DNA of 14,770 nucleotides from contig DJFP01000267.1 of the NCBI GenBank assembly GCA_002432565.1, positions 25,549 to 40,318 on the forward strand. The letters run 5' to 3'. Below the pieces are notes generated by a model. It worked only from the letters and a program-made list of their open reading frames with translations. It was not told the origin of the DNA and did not search any database. Source of the DNA: Flavobacteriales bacterium UBA5869 (lineage in GTDB: Bacteria; Bacteroidota; Bacteroidia; Flavobacteriales_D; Crocinitomicaceae). Position 1 is the first letter of the stretch; every line of letters starts with the position of its first letter. Below, one piece after another: positions 6,558 through 12,599 of the stretch. The position numbers and the translations under genes were made by a program.

Positions 6558-7085
6558 TCAATTCGCTTTCGGTACTTTTCTGCGCATCACAATCGCTGTG
6601 ATCAAAGCAAACAGGATTCCCATCGGAAGGATTTCCATGTAAGTCATAGCAGCTTTAAACAAAGGATTCCGGTACATCACGATAAATTTCTGCATTTCAG
6701 CATCTTGTTTTTCAATCACTGCAGGACTCGCTCCGCTTTCAACCAGCTGATCATGCATTGATTCTGTGTAAACTTCAATAAACTTTGAGCCGGTAGCATA
6801 ATCATAAATCAGCCAGTTTACGACGTAAATCGTAGATGCAAAAAGAGTGATTAACAATCCTACTTTCAATGCTTTCCCGAAGGTTATAATTCCACCGCTG
6901 TATTTATCCCGATAGTTCTTTACACCGATGATCAGGAAAATATTCGCGATAAACATGGACGTATAGCCCAGAACCATTCCGAGGGTTGACCCACAATTCG
7001 GGGGTAAAACCAGCAATGCAATAAAGGTCCAAACTGCAGTTATCAAACCACCAATCCCTCCGTAAACCAGTACATTTCTTTTCAT
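6558..7085 (-). CDS. DUF4199 family membrane protein, 175 aa
   Basis: An inner-membrane protein with four predicted helices: about residues 7-28 (GGIGGLITAVWTFIALLVL), 36-54 (LGMVLGYTSMFIANIFLII), 74-93 (GLLITLFASTIYVVNWLIYD) and 145-166 (MTYMEILPMGILFALITAIV). The signature between helices 2 and 3, GVKNYRDKYSGGIITFGKAL, and the amphipathic soluble segment before the last helix match DUF4199 (PF13858). No biochemical role is established for the family. It lies 78 bp downstream of the membrane LuxR regulator gene on the same strand, a pairing I recall from other Bacteroidota, so it is probably the second gene of that operon and may be functionally linked to the regulator. Confidence 0.88.
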   Translation of the reverse strand: MKRNVLVYGGIGGLITAVWTFIALLVLPPNCGSTLGMVLGYTSMFIANIFLIIGVKNYRDKYSGGIITFGKALKVGLLITLFASTIYVVNWLIYDYATGSKFIEVYTESMHDQLVESGASPAVIEKQDAEMQKFIVMYRNPLFKAAMTYMEILPMGILFALITAIVMRRKVPKAN

Positions 7086-7104
7086 GTTTTTATGTTTTAA
7101 TATT

Positions 7105-7118
7105 TCGGCAAAAATGCC
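7105..7118. repeat. Small hairpin between the LuxR and DUF4199 genes
   Basis: CGGCA-AAAA-TGCCG can form a 5-bp GC-rich stem with a four-base loop, followed at 7127-7139 by a second weak inverted repeat (GAGT-TTGAC-ACTC). On the minus strand the first hairpin is followed by AAATATT, not a T-run, so it is not a normal terminator; it could tune expression of the second gene. Confidence 0.3.
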
Positions 7119-7163
7119 GTTCTATAAGAGTTTGACACTCATACTTTCGGGTGATTTTCCATT

Positions 7164-7622
7164 TTAAAGCGGGATTATCCCCAATCGTTTGGCAGCTTCC
7201 ACAGCCTGAGTCCTTCTGTTAACGTCCAGTTTTTCAAACAACTTCGAACTGTGTGTTTTCACCGTATTCAAAGAAACAAATAACCGTGCTGCAATTTCAT
7301 TATTGCTCAACCCGAGGGCAATCAGTTCCAATACTTCCAGTTCACGTTTGCTGATCCCCAATTCTTCGAGGACTTTTTCATTGCGTGTAAATTCATCCGA
7401 AGGAGAAACATATACTGTTTTTTCAACCAAAACTGTTTTAGGTTTTGTAAGCTGTTTGGCAAGCCAGATTCCCAAAACCAGGAACACAACAGCAATTGCA
7501 GCAACATATATTTCTGTGGCATGACTCATCACCAGCAGCCGGAATTCAAGCCAGCGCATGAAGAACAGGAGTCCGGCGAGGGAAACCCCGTAAAGAAGCA
7601 TTAATCGATAGGACTTTAACAA
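7164..7622 (-). CDS. Membrane-anchored LuxR-family transcriptional regulator, 152 aa
   Basis: Two N-terminal transmembrane helices (about residues 7-23, LMLLYGVSLAGLLFFMRW, and 36-55, EIYVAAIAVVFLVLGIWLAK) join through a short linker to a complete LuxR/GerE helix-turn-helix domain at about 89-149: ISKRELEVLELIALGLSNNE, IAARLFVSLNTVKTHSSKLF, EKLDVNRRTQAVEAAKRLGI. There is no receiver or autoinducer domain, so it is a one-component regulator held at the inner membrane. The frame begins at a TTG (7620-7622) giving MLKSYRL; an ATG at 7601 would remove seven residues, including the basic ones that suit the membrane topology. The promoter at 7651-7683 fits either. DUF4199 follows after 78 bp, probably in one operon. 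Its signal and targets are unknown. Confidence 0.87.
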   Translation of the reverse strand: MLKSYRLMLLYGVSLAGLLFFMRWLEFRLLVMSHATEIYVAAIAVVFLVLGIWLAKQLTKPKTVLVEKTVYVSPSDEFTRNEKVLEELGISKRELEVLELIALGLSNNEIAARLFVSLNTVKTHSSKLFEKLDVNRRTQAVEAAKRLGIIPL

Positions 7623-7650
7623 ATTATGCAGTATTTTCCAGTGTTTGGAA

Positions 7651-7683
7651 CAAAGATAACTTAAATGCCCCGAATGTCTTCAA
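7651..7683 (-). promoter_or_regulatory. Bacteroidota sigma-A promoter of the LuxR-DUF4199 unit
   Basis: On the minus strand TTG (7683-7681), a 22-nt spacer, then TATCTTTG (7658-7651), an exact TAnnTTTG. The predicted start of transcription is near 7645, leaving a leader of roughly 20-45 nt depending on the start codon used. Confidence 0.5.
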
Positions 7684-7692
7684 CCGGACATC

Positions 7693-8400
7693 CTATTTAA
7701 TGGCAACCCCGTAAGCAATGTATTTCCAACGTTTCGGGCTCACGTGGTTCCAAAACAATTGATCCATCAATGCTAAAAACTTTCGCTGACCTTCGTTTCT
7801 TCCAAGTGTACCAAGGAAACCGGTTGTTTTCAGTTCGTAATTTGAAAAAACACCCAGGCACTCTTTCATTTCATCCACTGTCAAATAACGCCAGGTGTTT
7901 CCCCAGTCCGTGTATTTTTTTCTCAATCTTTTATGAAGCGGTGAAGCAACAAGGTTTTCGGCAAACAACAATTTTCCACCGGGTTTCAATGCTTTATGGA
8001 TCTCTCTGAAAACCTTTTTCTGAATTTCAAAGTTGTCACCACGTCCGATTCCACCGATGATCGATTTAAAGACAATCACATCGAAATGATTTTCATACGG
8101 AATATTGGAAGCGTCGATATTTTCATAATCAATATATTCCGTGACCTTGTATGCTTTGTGCAATTTTTCGGCAGTTCCCTTCACATCCAAGACATAATCG
8201 GAGCACACGACTTTCTTTCCTTTTAAAGCCATCCAAAGAGACAAACCACCTTCACGCCCACCCAATTCCAATCCGTTTTCGACCTGATTCCAATCTACCT
8301 TTTTTTCCCAGAAGAAAAGTGCCTTAGACCAGGTTTTCACATCCCACTGTATAATTTTCTGCACTAATTCGCGATCTGTCATCGGGTCTTTTTTTACCAT
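7693..8400 (-). CDS. Class I SAM-dependent methyltransferase, 235 aa
   Basis: A cytoplasmic methyltransferase with a Rossmann-type SAM domain. Motif I is GLELGGREGGLSLWMA (43-58), a variant of the usual ExGxGxG loop; the acidic residue ending strand 2 is D68 in KVVCSDYVLD; motif IV is FDVIVFKSIIGGIG (106-119); the post-I strand is LKPGGKLLFAENL (138-150). The C-terminal part (WGNTWRYLTVDEMKECLGVF) resembles small-molecule methyltransferases of the Methyltransf_11/25 type. The substrate cannot be inferred. The start is ATG at 8400 with a second Met at residue 7. It stands alone: 70 bp separate its stop from the LuxR TTG start, and a possible terminator at 8478-8495 separates it from the SMR gene upstream. 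Confidence 0.88.
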   Translation of the reverse strand: MVKKDPMTDRELVQKIIQWDVKTWSKALFFWEKKVDWNQVENGLELGGREGGLSLWMALKGKKVVCSDYVLDVKGTAEKLHKAYKVTEYIDYENIDASNIPYENHFDVIVFKSIIGGIGRGDNFEIQKKVFREIHKALKPGGKLLFAENLVASPLHKRLRKKYTDWGNTWRYLTVDEMKECLGVFSNYELKTTGFLGTLGRNEGQRKFLALMDQLFWNHVSPKRWKYIAYGVAIK

Positions 8401-8477
8401 TCATCAGCCCATTGGCAGATAAACGGTTTGTTTTCCGGGGAACTAAGATAAAGAAATAATTATCACTTTACTTCCAC

Positions 8478-8495
8478 AAAAAAGTTCTGCAGAAC
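8478..8495 (-). terminator. Weak intrinsic terminator downstream of the SMR transporter gene
   Basis: GTTCTGCAGAAC (8484-8495) is a perfect 12-bp palindrome; on the minus strand it is followed directly by six T (A-run 8478-8483). The RNA stem is only four pairs with a UGCA loop, so termination may be partial. It lies 36 bp past the SMR stop codon. Confidence 0.4.
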
Positions 8496-8530
8496 ATTCA
8501 TCAGGACTTTTCATTTTAACTCCGGCAGAT

Positions 8531-8857
8531 TTAATGCGAAACTACTTTCAAACCGATGATGGATGCAATCAAAGTAGTCATGAAAAATAACTTCCAGGTA
8601 CTCATCGGATCTTTGAACACGAAAATTCCTACCAGTACAGTTCCCACAGCACCGATTCCGGTCCAAACCGCATACGCAGTTCCGATTGGCAGTGTTTGAA
8701 CAGCTTTCATTAGCAAAAGCATACTGATAATAAGCGAAACTCCAAATCCTGCATACCACCAATAAACTGCATTTCCCTGGGATATTTTCGCTTTTTCCAG
8801 GCAAGATGCAAATGCCACTTCAAACAATCCTGCAATGATTAAAATAATCCAATTCAT
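8531..8857 (-). CDS. SMR family transporter, Gdx/SugE-like, 108 aa
   Basis: A small multidrug resistance-family protein with four transmembrane helices that works as a dual-topology homodimer. It keeps the essential proton/substrate glutamate E13 (MNWIILIIAGLFE) and the diagnostic run LPIGTAYAVWTGIGAVGTVL (about 61-80), which is shared with SugE/Gdx guanidinium exporters; IIGLKVVSH at the end mirrors the SugE C-terminus. The Trp usually found three residues after the Glu in Gdx is Phe here (EVAFASC), so the substrate may differ from guanidinium. No guanidine riboswitch fits in the 35 bp upstream. It follows the PepSY-TM gene closely and is probably co-transcribed with it. The SMR family is certain, the Gdx subtype likely. 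Confidence 0.9.
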   Translation of the reverse strand: MNWIILIIAGLFEVAFASCLEKAKISQGNAVYWWYAGFGVSLIISMLLLMKAVQTLPIGTAYAVWTGIGAVGTVLVGIFVFKDPMSTWKLFFMTTLIASIIGLKVVSH

Positions 8858-8892
8858 TTTTTAAAGTTTACATGGATTTAAGTTCGCGTAAT

Positions 8893-9399
8893 TTATACGA
8901 ATAGCAAAATCAGCGTCAACACTAATCCTGCCAACGAATAGAGCAAGCCTGCTTTAAAAACTTTGGTTTTTGGCAGGTACATCCAGAAAGCCGACAGCAC
9001 AAAAAACAGCAGGGATATCCCGAAGAACACATTCAGCCAGTAAAGCGGATCGTCTGTGGAAGCTTTGTGCAAATGCGTCATTTTATCCAGGATATAAGGA
9101 AGCTCTTTGGTTGTTATGTGTGCAATCCCCGTTTTTTTGTTGTAATCGCCGTTCCTGAAATAAACCATGTCGCCTTCTTCTCTTTCGAAGCTGTAACGAC
9201 GTAAATCCAAGGCCTTCCCGATGTTTTCGTTCTTCACGTTCGGTTCAATCCGGATTTCTTCGGTATGTTCGCTTTTGAGAAAATCCGTATCGCGGAAGAT
9301 CAGCACAATGCCGCTGATTGCATATACAGCCATTATTCCGGCCAGGAAAAAACCAAGATAGCGGTGAAGAACGCGCATGGAAAGTTTTGAATTATTCAT
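8893..9399 (-). CDS. PepSY-associated transmembrane protein, 168 aa
   Basis: An inner-membrane protein with the typical start of PepSY-TM proteins, MRVLHRYLGFFLAGIMAVYA followed by ISGIVLIFRDTDFL, then an extracytoplasmic region of about 75 residues resembling a reduced PepSY domain (EEGDMVYFRNGDYNKKTG), a conserved-looking THLHKAS before the second helix, and two closing helices (LNVFFGISLLFFVLSAFWMY and LLYSLAGLVLTLILLFV). Larger relatives accompany siderophore uptake or act as membrane ferric reductases; this short form has no NAD-binding domain and few His residues, so an electron-transfer role is uncertain. It precedes the SMR transporter gene by 35 bp on the same strand. Confidence 0.8.
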   Translation of the reverse strand: MNNSKLSMRVLHRYLGFFLAGIMAVYAISGIVLIFRDTDFLKSEHTEEIRIEPNVKNENIGKALDLRRYSFEREEGDMVYFRNGDYNKKTGIAHITTKELPYILDKMTHLHKASTDDPLYWLNVFFGISLLFFVLSAFWMYLPKTKVFKAGLLYSLAGLVLTLILLFV

Positions 9400-9487
9400 G
9401 CGGTAAAATTAATGATTCCGAAAAGGTTTTCATTCACCGGAACAGATGATTTTGTGCCAGAGCCGAAAAAATTTCAGCCCTACCGGT

Positions 9488-9919
9488 TTAACGAATCAAC
9501 GGAAGTAATTTCTCCTGCAGATACATGCTCCAGGCCGGAGCGCAGGAATCGTAACATTCGATTTCCGGAGTTAATCCCTGGTGTGTAAATACCAGCTCTG
9601 TTTTTCCGTCCTTTTCTGAAATTTCGAACACGATTTTTGTCCCGACACATTCGTCTTTCTGTTCCAGGAAGCTCAACTCACTTTCGGTTATCAGCCAAAC
9701 TACTTTTTGATTGGGGATAACTTCCACCAGTTTTTGCCTGGAATAATGCGCCCCGTCTCCTGCTCTGAAACTGAATTCATCATTCAGTTCTTTCGTTTCT
9801 CCGGAAAAGGATTCGCCATAAAGTCCCGACCACCAGGAACGTACCTCTCTTATTGCTTTAAAAACGTGTTCCGGACTTTTCTCTGTTTGGATTGAATAGG
9901 TAAAATTTTTTGTTTCCAT
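9488..9919 (-). CDS. SRPBCC (AHSA1/START-like) family protein, 143 aa
   Basis: A small soluble helix-grip protein of the SRPBCC fold. The N-terminus TKNFTYSIQTEKSPEHVFKA and following REVRSWWSG are typical of AHSA1-like ligand-binding proteins, followed by beta strands (QKLVEVIPNQKVVWLITES; GTKIVFEISEKDGKTELVFT) and a long C-terminal helix with CAPAWSMYLQEKLLPLI. The start is set at ATG 9919: the frame continues 65 codons further up, but that extension lies wholly inside the DinB gene and looks unlike protein. The ATG overlaps the DinB stop by one base (TAATG), implying translational coupling. The ligand is unknown; pairing with DinB suggests a shared small-molecule or stress task, by inference only. 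Confidence 0.88.
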   Translation of the reverse strand: METKNFTYSIQTEKSPEHVFKAIREVRSWWSGLYGESFSGETKELNDEFSFRAGDGAHYSRQKLVEVIPNQKVVWLITESELSFLEQKDECVGTKIVFEISEKDGKTELVFTHQGLTPEIECYDSCAPAWSMYLQEKLLPLIR

Positions 9920-10404
9920 TACGCTTGCTTTAAGTAAATCAATTGCCCGGTATGATAGGCCAAATGCGTTGTCCGGGTTAAAATAATATTCAATTTGTTG
10001 CGGTGCGGTTCTTTCACAAAATCCTCTTCCGAAACAGCTGTATGCCTTTCGAACCAGTCTTCCGCTTTTAACTGATCCATTTTTGCTTTTAAATAAATCC
10101 TTTGCTTTTCCCAAATCGAACGCAATTCCTGTACAGACGGAATTTCCGGGATGGTTTTATCCGGTGATTCTATAAAAATCTTAGTTAACTCAGGATACTG
10201 CTTCTCATCAAAACCCAATAAAGGAAGCATGTTGTCGTGCACTGAGATCAAATGTCCCAGTAAATAAACTCCCCTGTTTTTTCCCGGTGAAACTTCTTTT
10301 TGCAATTGGTCGTCCGACAGGGCTTTAAGCAATACATCACAATTCTGTATGGAGGCTTCCCATCTGTCCAAAATCAATTTTACCGCTGTTTGTAGTACAC
10401 TCAT
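9919..10404 (-). CDS. DinB family protein (four-helix putative metal-dependent enzyme), 161 aa
   Basis: A DinB/DinB_2-type four-helix bundle. Likely metal ligands are H51 in YLLGHLISVHDNML and H147/H151 in THLAYHTGQLIYLK, the usual arrangement of the DinB/YfiT group, whose studied members bind Ni or Zn and in some cases act as thiol-S-transferases. The protein has no signal peptide. The start at ATG 10404 fits the first helix (VLQTAVKLILDRWEASIQNC). It overlaps the SRPBCC gene (TAATG) and is divergent from a GlxA-type regulator, which may control it. A -7 element, TACATTTG, lies 23 bp upstream on the minus strand. The family is confident; the reaction is unknown. Confidence 0.88.
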   Translation of the reverse strand: MSVLQTAVKLILDRWEASIQNCDVLLKALSDDQLQKEVSPGKNRGVYLLGHLISVHDNMLPLLGFDEKQYPELTKIFIESPDKTIPEIPSVQELRSIWEKQRIYLKAKMDQLKAEDWFERHTAVSEEDFVKEPHRNKLNIILTRTTHLAYHTGQLIYLKQA

Positions 10405-10426
10405 ATTCTTGTTTTAGTCATTTTAA

Positions 10427-10434
10427 CAAATGTA
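10427..10434 (-). promoter_or_regulatory. -7 element of the DinB-SRPBCC promoter
   Basis: TACATTTG on the minus strand is an exact TAnnTTTG, 23 bp before the DinB ATG. No clear TTG is found 19-22 nt upstream (the nearest is TTTC at 10450-10447), so the promoter may be weak or need an activator. Confidence 0.45.
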
Positions 10435-10449
10435 TATGCTGCGTATGAA

Positions 10450-10460
10450 ACCTAAAAGGT
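10450..10460. promoter_or_regulatory. Inverted repeat between divergent promoters (candidate operator)
   Basis: ACCT-AAA-AGGT lies between the two divergent -7 elements, close to the expected -33 position of the DinB promoter, where an AraC-type activator would bind. It is short, so support is limited. Confidence 0.28.
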
Positions 10461-10482
10461 GTGAAAGAGACAATCTAACGGG

Positions 10483-10513
10483 TTGATCCGGACATGTCAA
10501 TTCCATACATTTG
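10483..10513 (+). promoter_or_regulatory. Bacteroidota sigma-A promoter of the GlxA-type regulator; decides the start codon
   Basis: TTG (10483-10485), a 20-nt spacer, then TACATTTG (10506-10513). The box lies inside the reading-frame extension that begins at ATG 10494, so a transcript from here could not carry that start; ATG 10527, 13 bp downstream, is the usable one. Confidence 0.6.
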
Positions 10514-10526
10514 TGAAAAAGGTTCC

Positions 10527-11504
10527 ATGAAACATTTGACCATTATCGTACCCGAAGGGGAAAACAATTTAAGCAGTATTGTAGGCACATACAAACTATT
10601 CTCAAGGGCAAATGCATACTGGAAAGAAAAACATAACGAACTGGTATTCGAAATCCAGCTGGCCGGAATCTCAAAACAGGTTGATTTTTATGAAGGTCTA
10701 TTTTCCGTAAAACCCCACACTTCCATATCCGATATTTTGAAAACGGACCTGATTATCATTCCTTCCCTGAACCACAACTATCCGAAAGCGATCTTGCTCA
10801 ATGAAGAACTCATTTCATGGCTTCTCAAACATCGAAAAGAGGGTGCTGAAATAGCAAGTATCTGTACCGGAGCTTTTTTATTGGCGGCTTCGGGCATACT
10901 CGATGGTAAAAGTTGCTCTACTCATTGGAGTGCAGCGGAAGACTTCGGGAAGCTGTTTCCAAAAGTAAAACTGCAAACCGATCATTTGATTACAGATGAA
11001 GGAGGGATCTATACCAACGGCGGCGCTTATTCCTTTCTAAACCTGATTATTTACCTCATAGAGAAACACTTCGACCGGCAGACGGCTATTTACTGTTCGA
11101 AAGTATTTCAAATAGAACCTGACAGAAAGAGTCAATCTGCCTTTAGCATTTTCAGAGGCCAAAAAAACCATGAAGATGAAGTGGTAAAAGAAGTCCAAAA
11201 CTATATCGAACAAAATTTCCGCGAAAAGATCTCCATTGAAGAATTATCTTCCCGTTTTTCAGTTGGAAGACGGAATTTTGACCGCAGGTTTATCAAAGCA
11301 ACCGGAAACAGCCCCATTGAGTACATTCAGCGCGTAAAAGTCGAGTCTGCCAAAAAATCCCTGGAAGTAAGCCGGAAAACAGTCAGCGAAATTATGTATG
11401 AGGTCGGTTATTCCGATCAAAAAGCATTTCGGGAAGTCTTTCGAAGATTCACGGGAATGTCACCGGTTGAATACAAAGGACGTTATAACAAGAATCTTTT
11501 ATGA
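10527..11504 (+). CDS. GlxA family transcriptional regulator (DJ-1/PfpI domain plus AraC HTH), 325 aa
   Basis: Residues 1-185 form a DJ-1/PfpI-like domain: first strand MKHLTIIVPEG, the nucleophile-elbow segment ASICTGAFLLAASGILDGKS (110-129) with C113, then THW (132-134) and GGIYTNGGAYSFLNLIIYLI (159-178). Residues about 217-320 are an AraC/XylS DNA-binding domain with two HTH motifs (ISIEELSSRFSVGRRNFDRR; VSEIMYEVGYSDQKAFREVF) ending in the classical RFTGMSPVEYKGRY. GlxA-type regulators sense small molecules through the N-terminal domain. ATG 10527 is preferred over 10494 because the promoter lies between them and the new N-terminus begins exactly at the first DJ-1 strand. It is divergent from DinB-SRPBCC, its most likely target, and convergent with the flavoprotein gene. 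Confidence 0.9.
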   Translation: MKHLTIIVPEGENNLSSIVGTYKLFSRANAYWKEKHNELVFEIQLAGISKQVDFYEGLFSVKPHTSISDILKTDLIIIPSLNHNYPKAILLNEELISWLLKHRKEGAEIASICTGAFLLAASGILDGKSCSTHWSAAEDFGKLFPKVKLQTDHLITDEGGIYTNGGAYSFLNLIIYLIEKHFDRQTAIYCSKVFQIEPDRKSQSAFSIFRGQKNHEDEVVKEVQNYIEQNFREKISIEELSSRFSVGRRNFDRRFIKATGNSPIEYIQRVKVESAKKSLEVSRKTVSEIMYEVGYSDQKAFREVFRRFTGMSPVEYKGRYNKNLL

Positions 11505-11543
11505 CATCTTTCAGTAGAGAAGAAAAATGCCCCCTACCGGAGA

Positions 11544-12449
11544 TCAAAACGCTTCGTCGATCAATTCCCTGTTCAGCATTGCTCCTGCAAGTGTTCCCGC
11601 TGCAACTGCATTTGCAACGGATCGCATCGGGGTTACGTTATCGCCGCAGGCATACACGCCCGGAACACTGGTCTTTTGGAACGGATCAACTACGATGAAA
11701 CCTTGCTCTGACAGCTCACAACCCAATTTTTCAGGAAGGTCCGAATGCTGGGAAAAAGGCAGTTTGGCATATATGGCTTTCAATGGAAAACTGCTTCCGT
11801 CTTTGAACTGAACTTCGCTGATGTATCCGTTTGTATGATGAAATGCTTCCAGTTCCTTTTCGTTCACTGCAATTCCGTGTTGTTTGAGTTTCGAATTTTG
11901 TTCGGGTGTCAGGGTTGATTTCCCGTTAGTGAATACGGTCAGTTCTTTCGTCCAGTTAGAGATCAGCTTCGAAAATTCAAAGGCCATTTCACCGTTTGCA
12001 AGGATTCCTGTTTTTTCGTTCCGCACTTCGTAGCCGTGGCAATACGGACAATGGATCATGGAAATCCCCCAGCATGCTCCTGCTCCTTTGATTGACGGCA
12101 TAATATCCTTTACCCCTGTAGCAAAAACCAGTTTCTTTGCATCAAAAGTTTCCCCGTTCTCAGCGAGAATTGTAAATCCGGATTCTTTCTTTTCCGCTCC
12201 AACTGCCAAACCGGAATAAAACTCCACCGTTTTATACCTGGCCACCTGCTCCCTGGCTTTCAAAGCGATTGCCTGGGGTGTCTCTCCGTCCTGCGTAATG
12301 AAATTGTGTGAATGAGGCGTTTGCGCATTGCACGGTTTTCCGCTGTCGATGATAAGTACGTTTCTCAATGCTCTTCCCAGGGCCATTCCTGCTGCCAGCC
12401 CGGAATAACTCCCGCCGATAATAATCGCGTCGTAAATTTTGTTTGCCAT
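11544..12449 (-). CDS. Thioredoxin-reductase-like FAD/NAD(P) oxidoreductase with CPYC motif, 301 aa
   Basis: A two-dinucleotide-domain flavoprotein of thioredoxin-reductase size. The FAD-binding loop is DAIIIGGSYSGLAAGMALGR (7-26), followed by VLIIDSGKPCN (31-41); the FAD/ribityl site is VYACGDNVTP (265-274). The redox pair is C134-P-Y-C137 in HCPYCHGYEV, not the CATCDG of true thioredoxin reductases; CxxC followed by HGYE resembles the GliT/HlmI/DepH-like branch, which oxidises dithiols to disulfides, and other TrxR-like proteins. The second nucleotide-binding loop reads GILANGEMAFEFSK (148-161), a poor GxGxxA, so NAD(P)H use is uncertain. The start is ATG 12449; a TTG at 12476 lies inside the promoter. 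It stands alone, convergent with the GlxA-type regulator. Confidence 0.88.
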   Translation of the reverse strand: MANKIYDAIIIGGSYSGLAAGMALGRALRNVLIIDSGKPCNAQTPHSHNFITQDGETPQAIALKAREQVARYKTVEFYSGLAVGAEKKESGFTILAENGETFDAKKLVFATGVKDIMPSIKGAGACWGISMIHCPYCHGYEVRNEKTGILANGEMAFEFSKLISNWTKELTVFTNGKSTLTPEQNSKLKQHGIAVNEKELEAFHHTNGYISEVQFKDGSSFPLKAIYAKLPFSQHSDLPEKLGCELSEQGFIVVDPFQKTSVPGVYACGDNVTPMRSVANAVAAGTLAGAMLNRELIDEAF

Positions 12450-12473
12450 GTTGCTAAAAGTTTGTTTGTAGCA

Positions 12474-12503
12474 CAAATGTACACTTTCATTTTTTTAATG
12501 CAA
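12474..12503 (-). promoter_or_regulatory. Bacteroidota sigma-A promoter of the flavoprotein gene; decides the start codon
   Basis: On the minus strand TTG (12503-12501), a 19-nt spacer, then TACATTTG (12481-12474). Transcription should begin near 12468, after the in-frame TTG at 12476 and about 20 bp before ATG 12449, which is therefore taken as the start. Confidence 0.6.
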
Positions 12504-12513
12504 CAAAATTGCA
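12499..12513. promoter_or_regulatory. Inverted repeat over the -33 box of the flavoprotein promoter (candidate operator)
   Basis: TGCAA-N5-TTGCA covers the TTG of the -33 element, with a second inverted repeat AATTG-N6-CAATT (12507-12522) overlapping it. A repressor bound here would block the promoter. No candidate regulator is adjacent except the convergent GlxA-type protein. Confidence 0.4.
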
Positions 12514-12572
12514 ATAACAATTTTAAAATACCTTATCTGAAGCTATTAACTTAACCAAAACGGATCTTTTTC

Positions 12573-12599
12573 AAAAAACCACTAAAAAGACGAGTTGGT
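12573..12599 (-). terminator. Intrinsic terminator of the secreted-protein gene
   Basis: On the minus strand ACCAACT (12599-12593), a nine-base loop and AGTGGT (12583-12578) pair over six base pairs with one bulged A, followed directly by TTTTT (to 12573). It begins at the last base of the stop codon at 12599 and separates this gene from the flavoprotein promoter. Confidence 0.5.

Noticed and set aside
8511..8804. 97-codon Cys-rich frame on the minus strand
   Set aside because: It is a shifted-frame shadow of the SMR transporter gene, whose helices and motifs are in the other frame.
9920..10114. 65-residue N-terminal extension of the SRPBCC protein
   Set aside because: It lies entirely inside the DinB gene in another frame, and the fold begins at ATG 9919, which overlaps the DinB stop.
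11527..11811. 94-codon plus-strand frame opposite the flavoprotein
   Set aside because: It is antisense to the conserved FAD-binding C-terminus of the flavoprotein and has no recognisable features.
12450..12476. TTG start for the flavoprotein at 12476
   Set aside because: It falls inside the predicted promoter; the FAD-binding fold begins right after ATG 12449.
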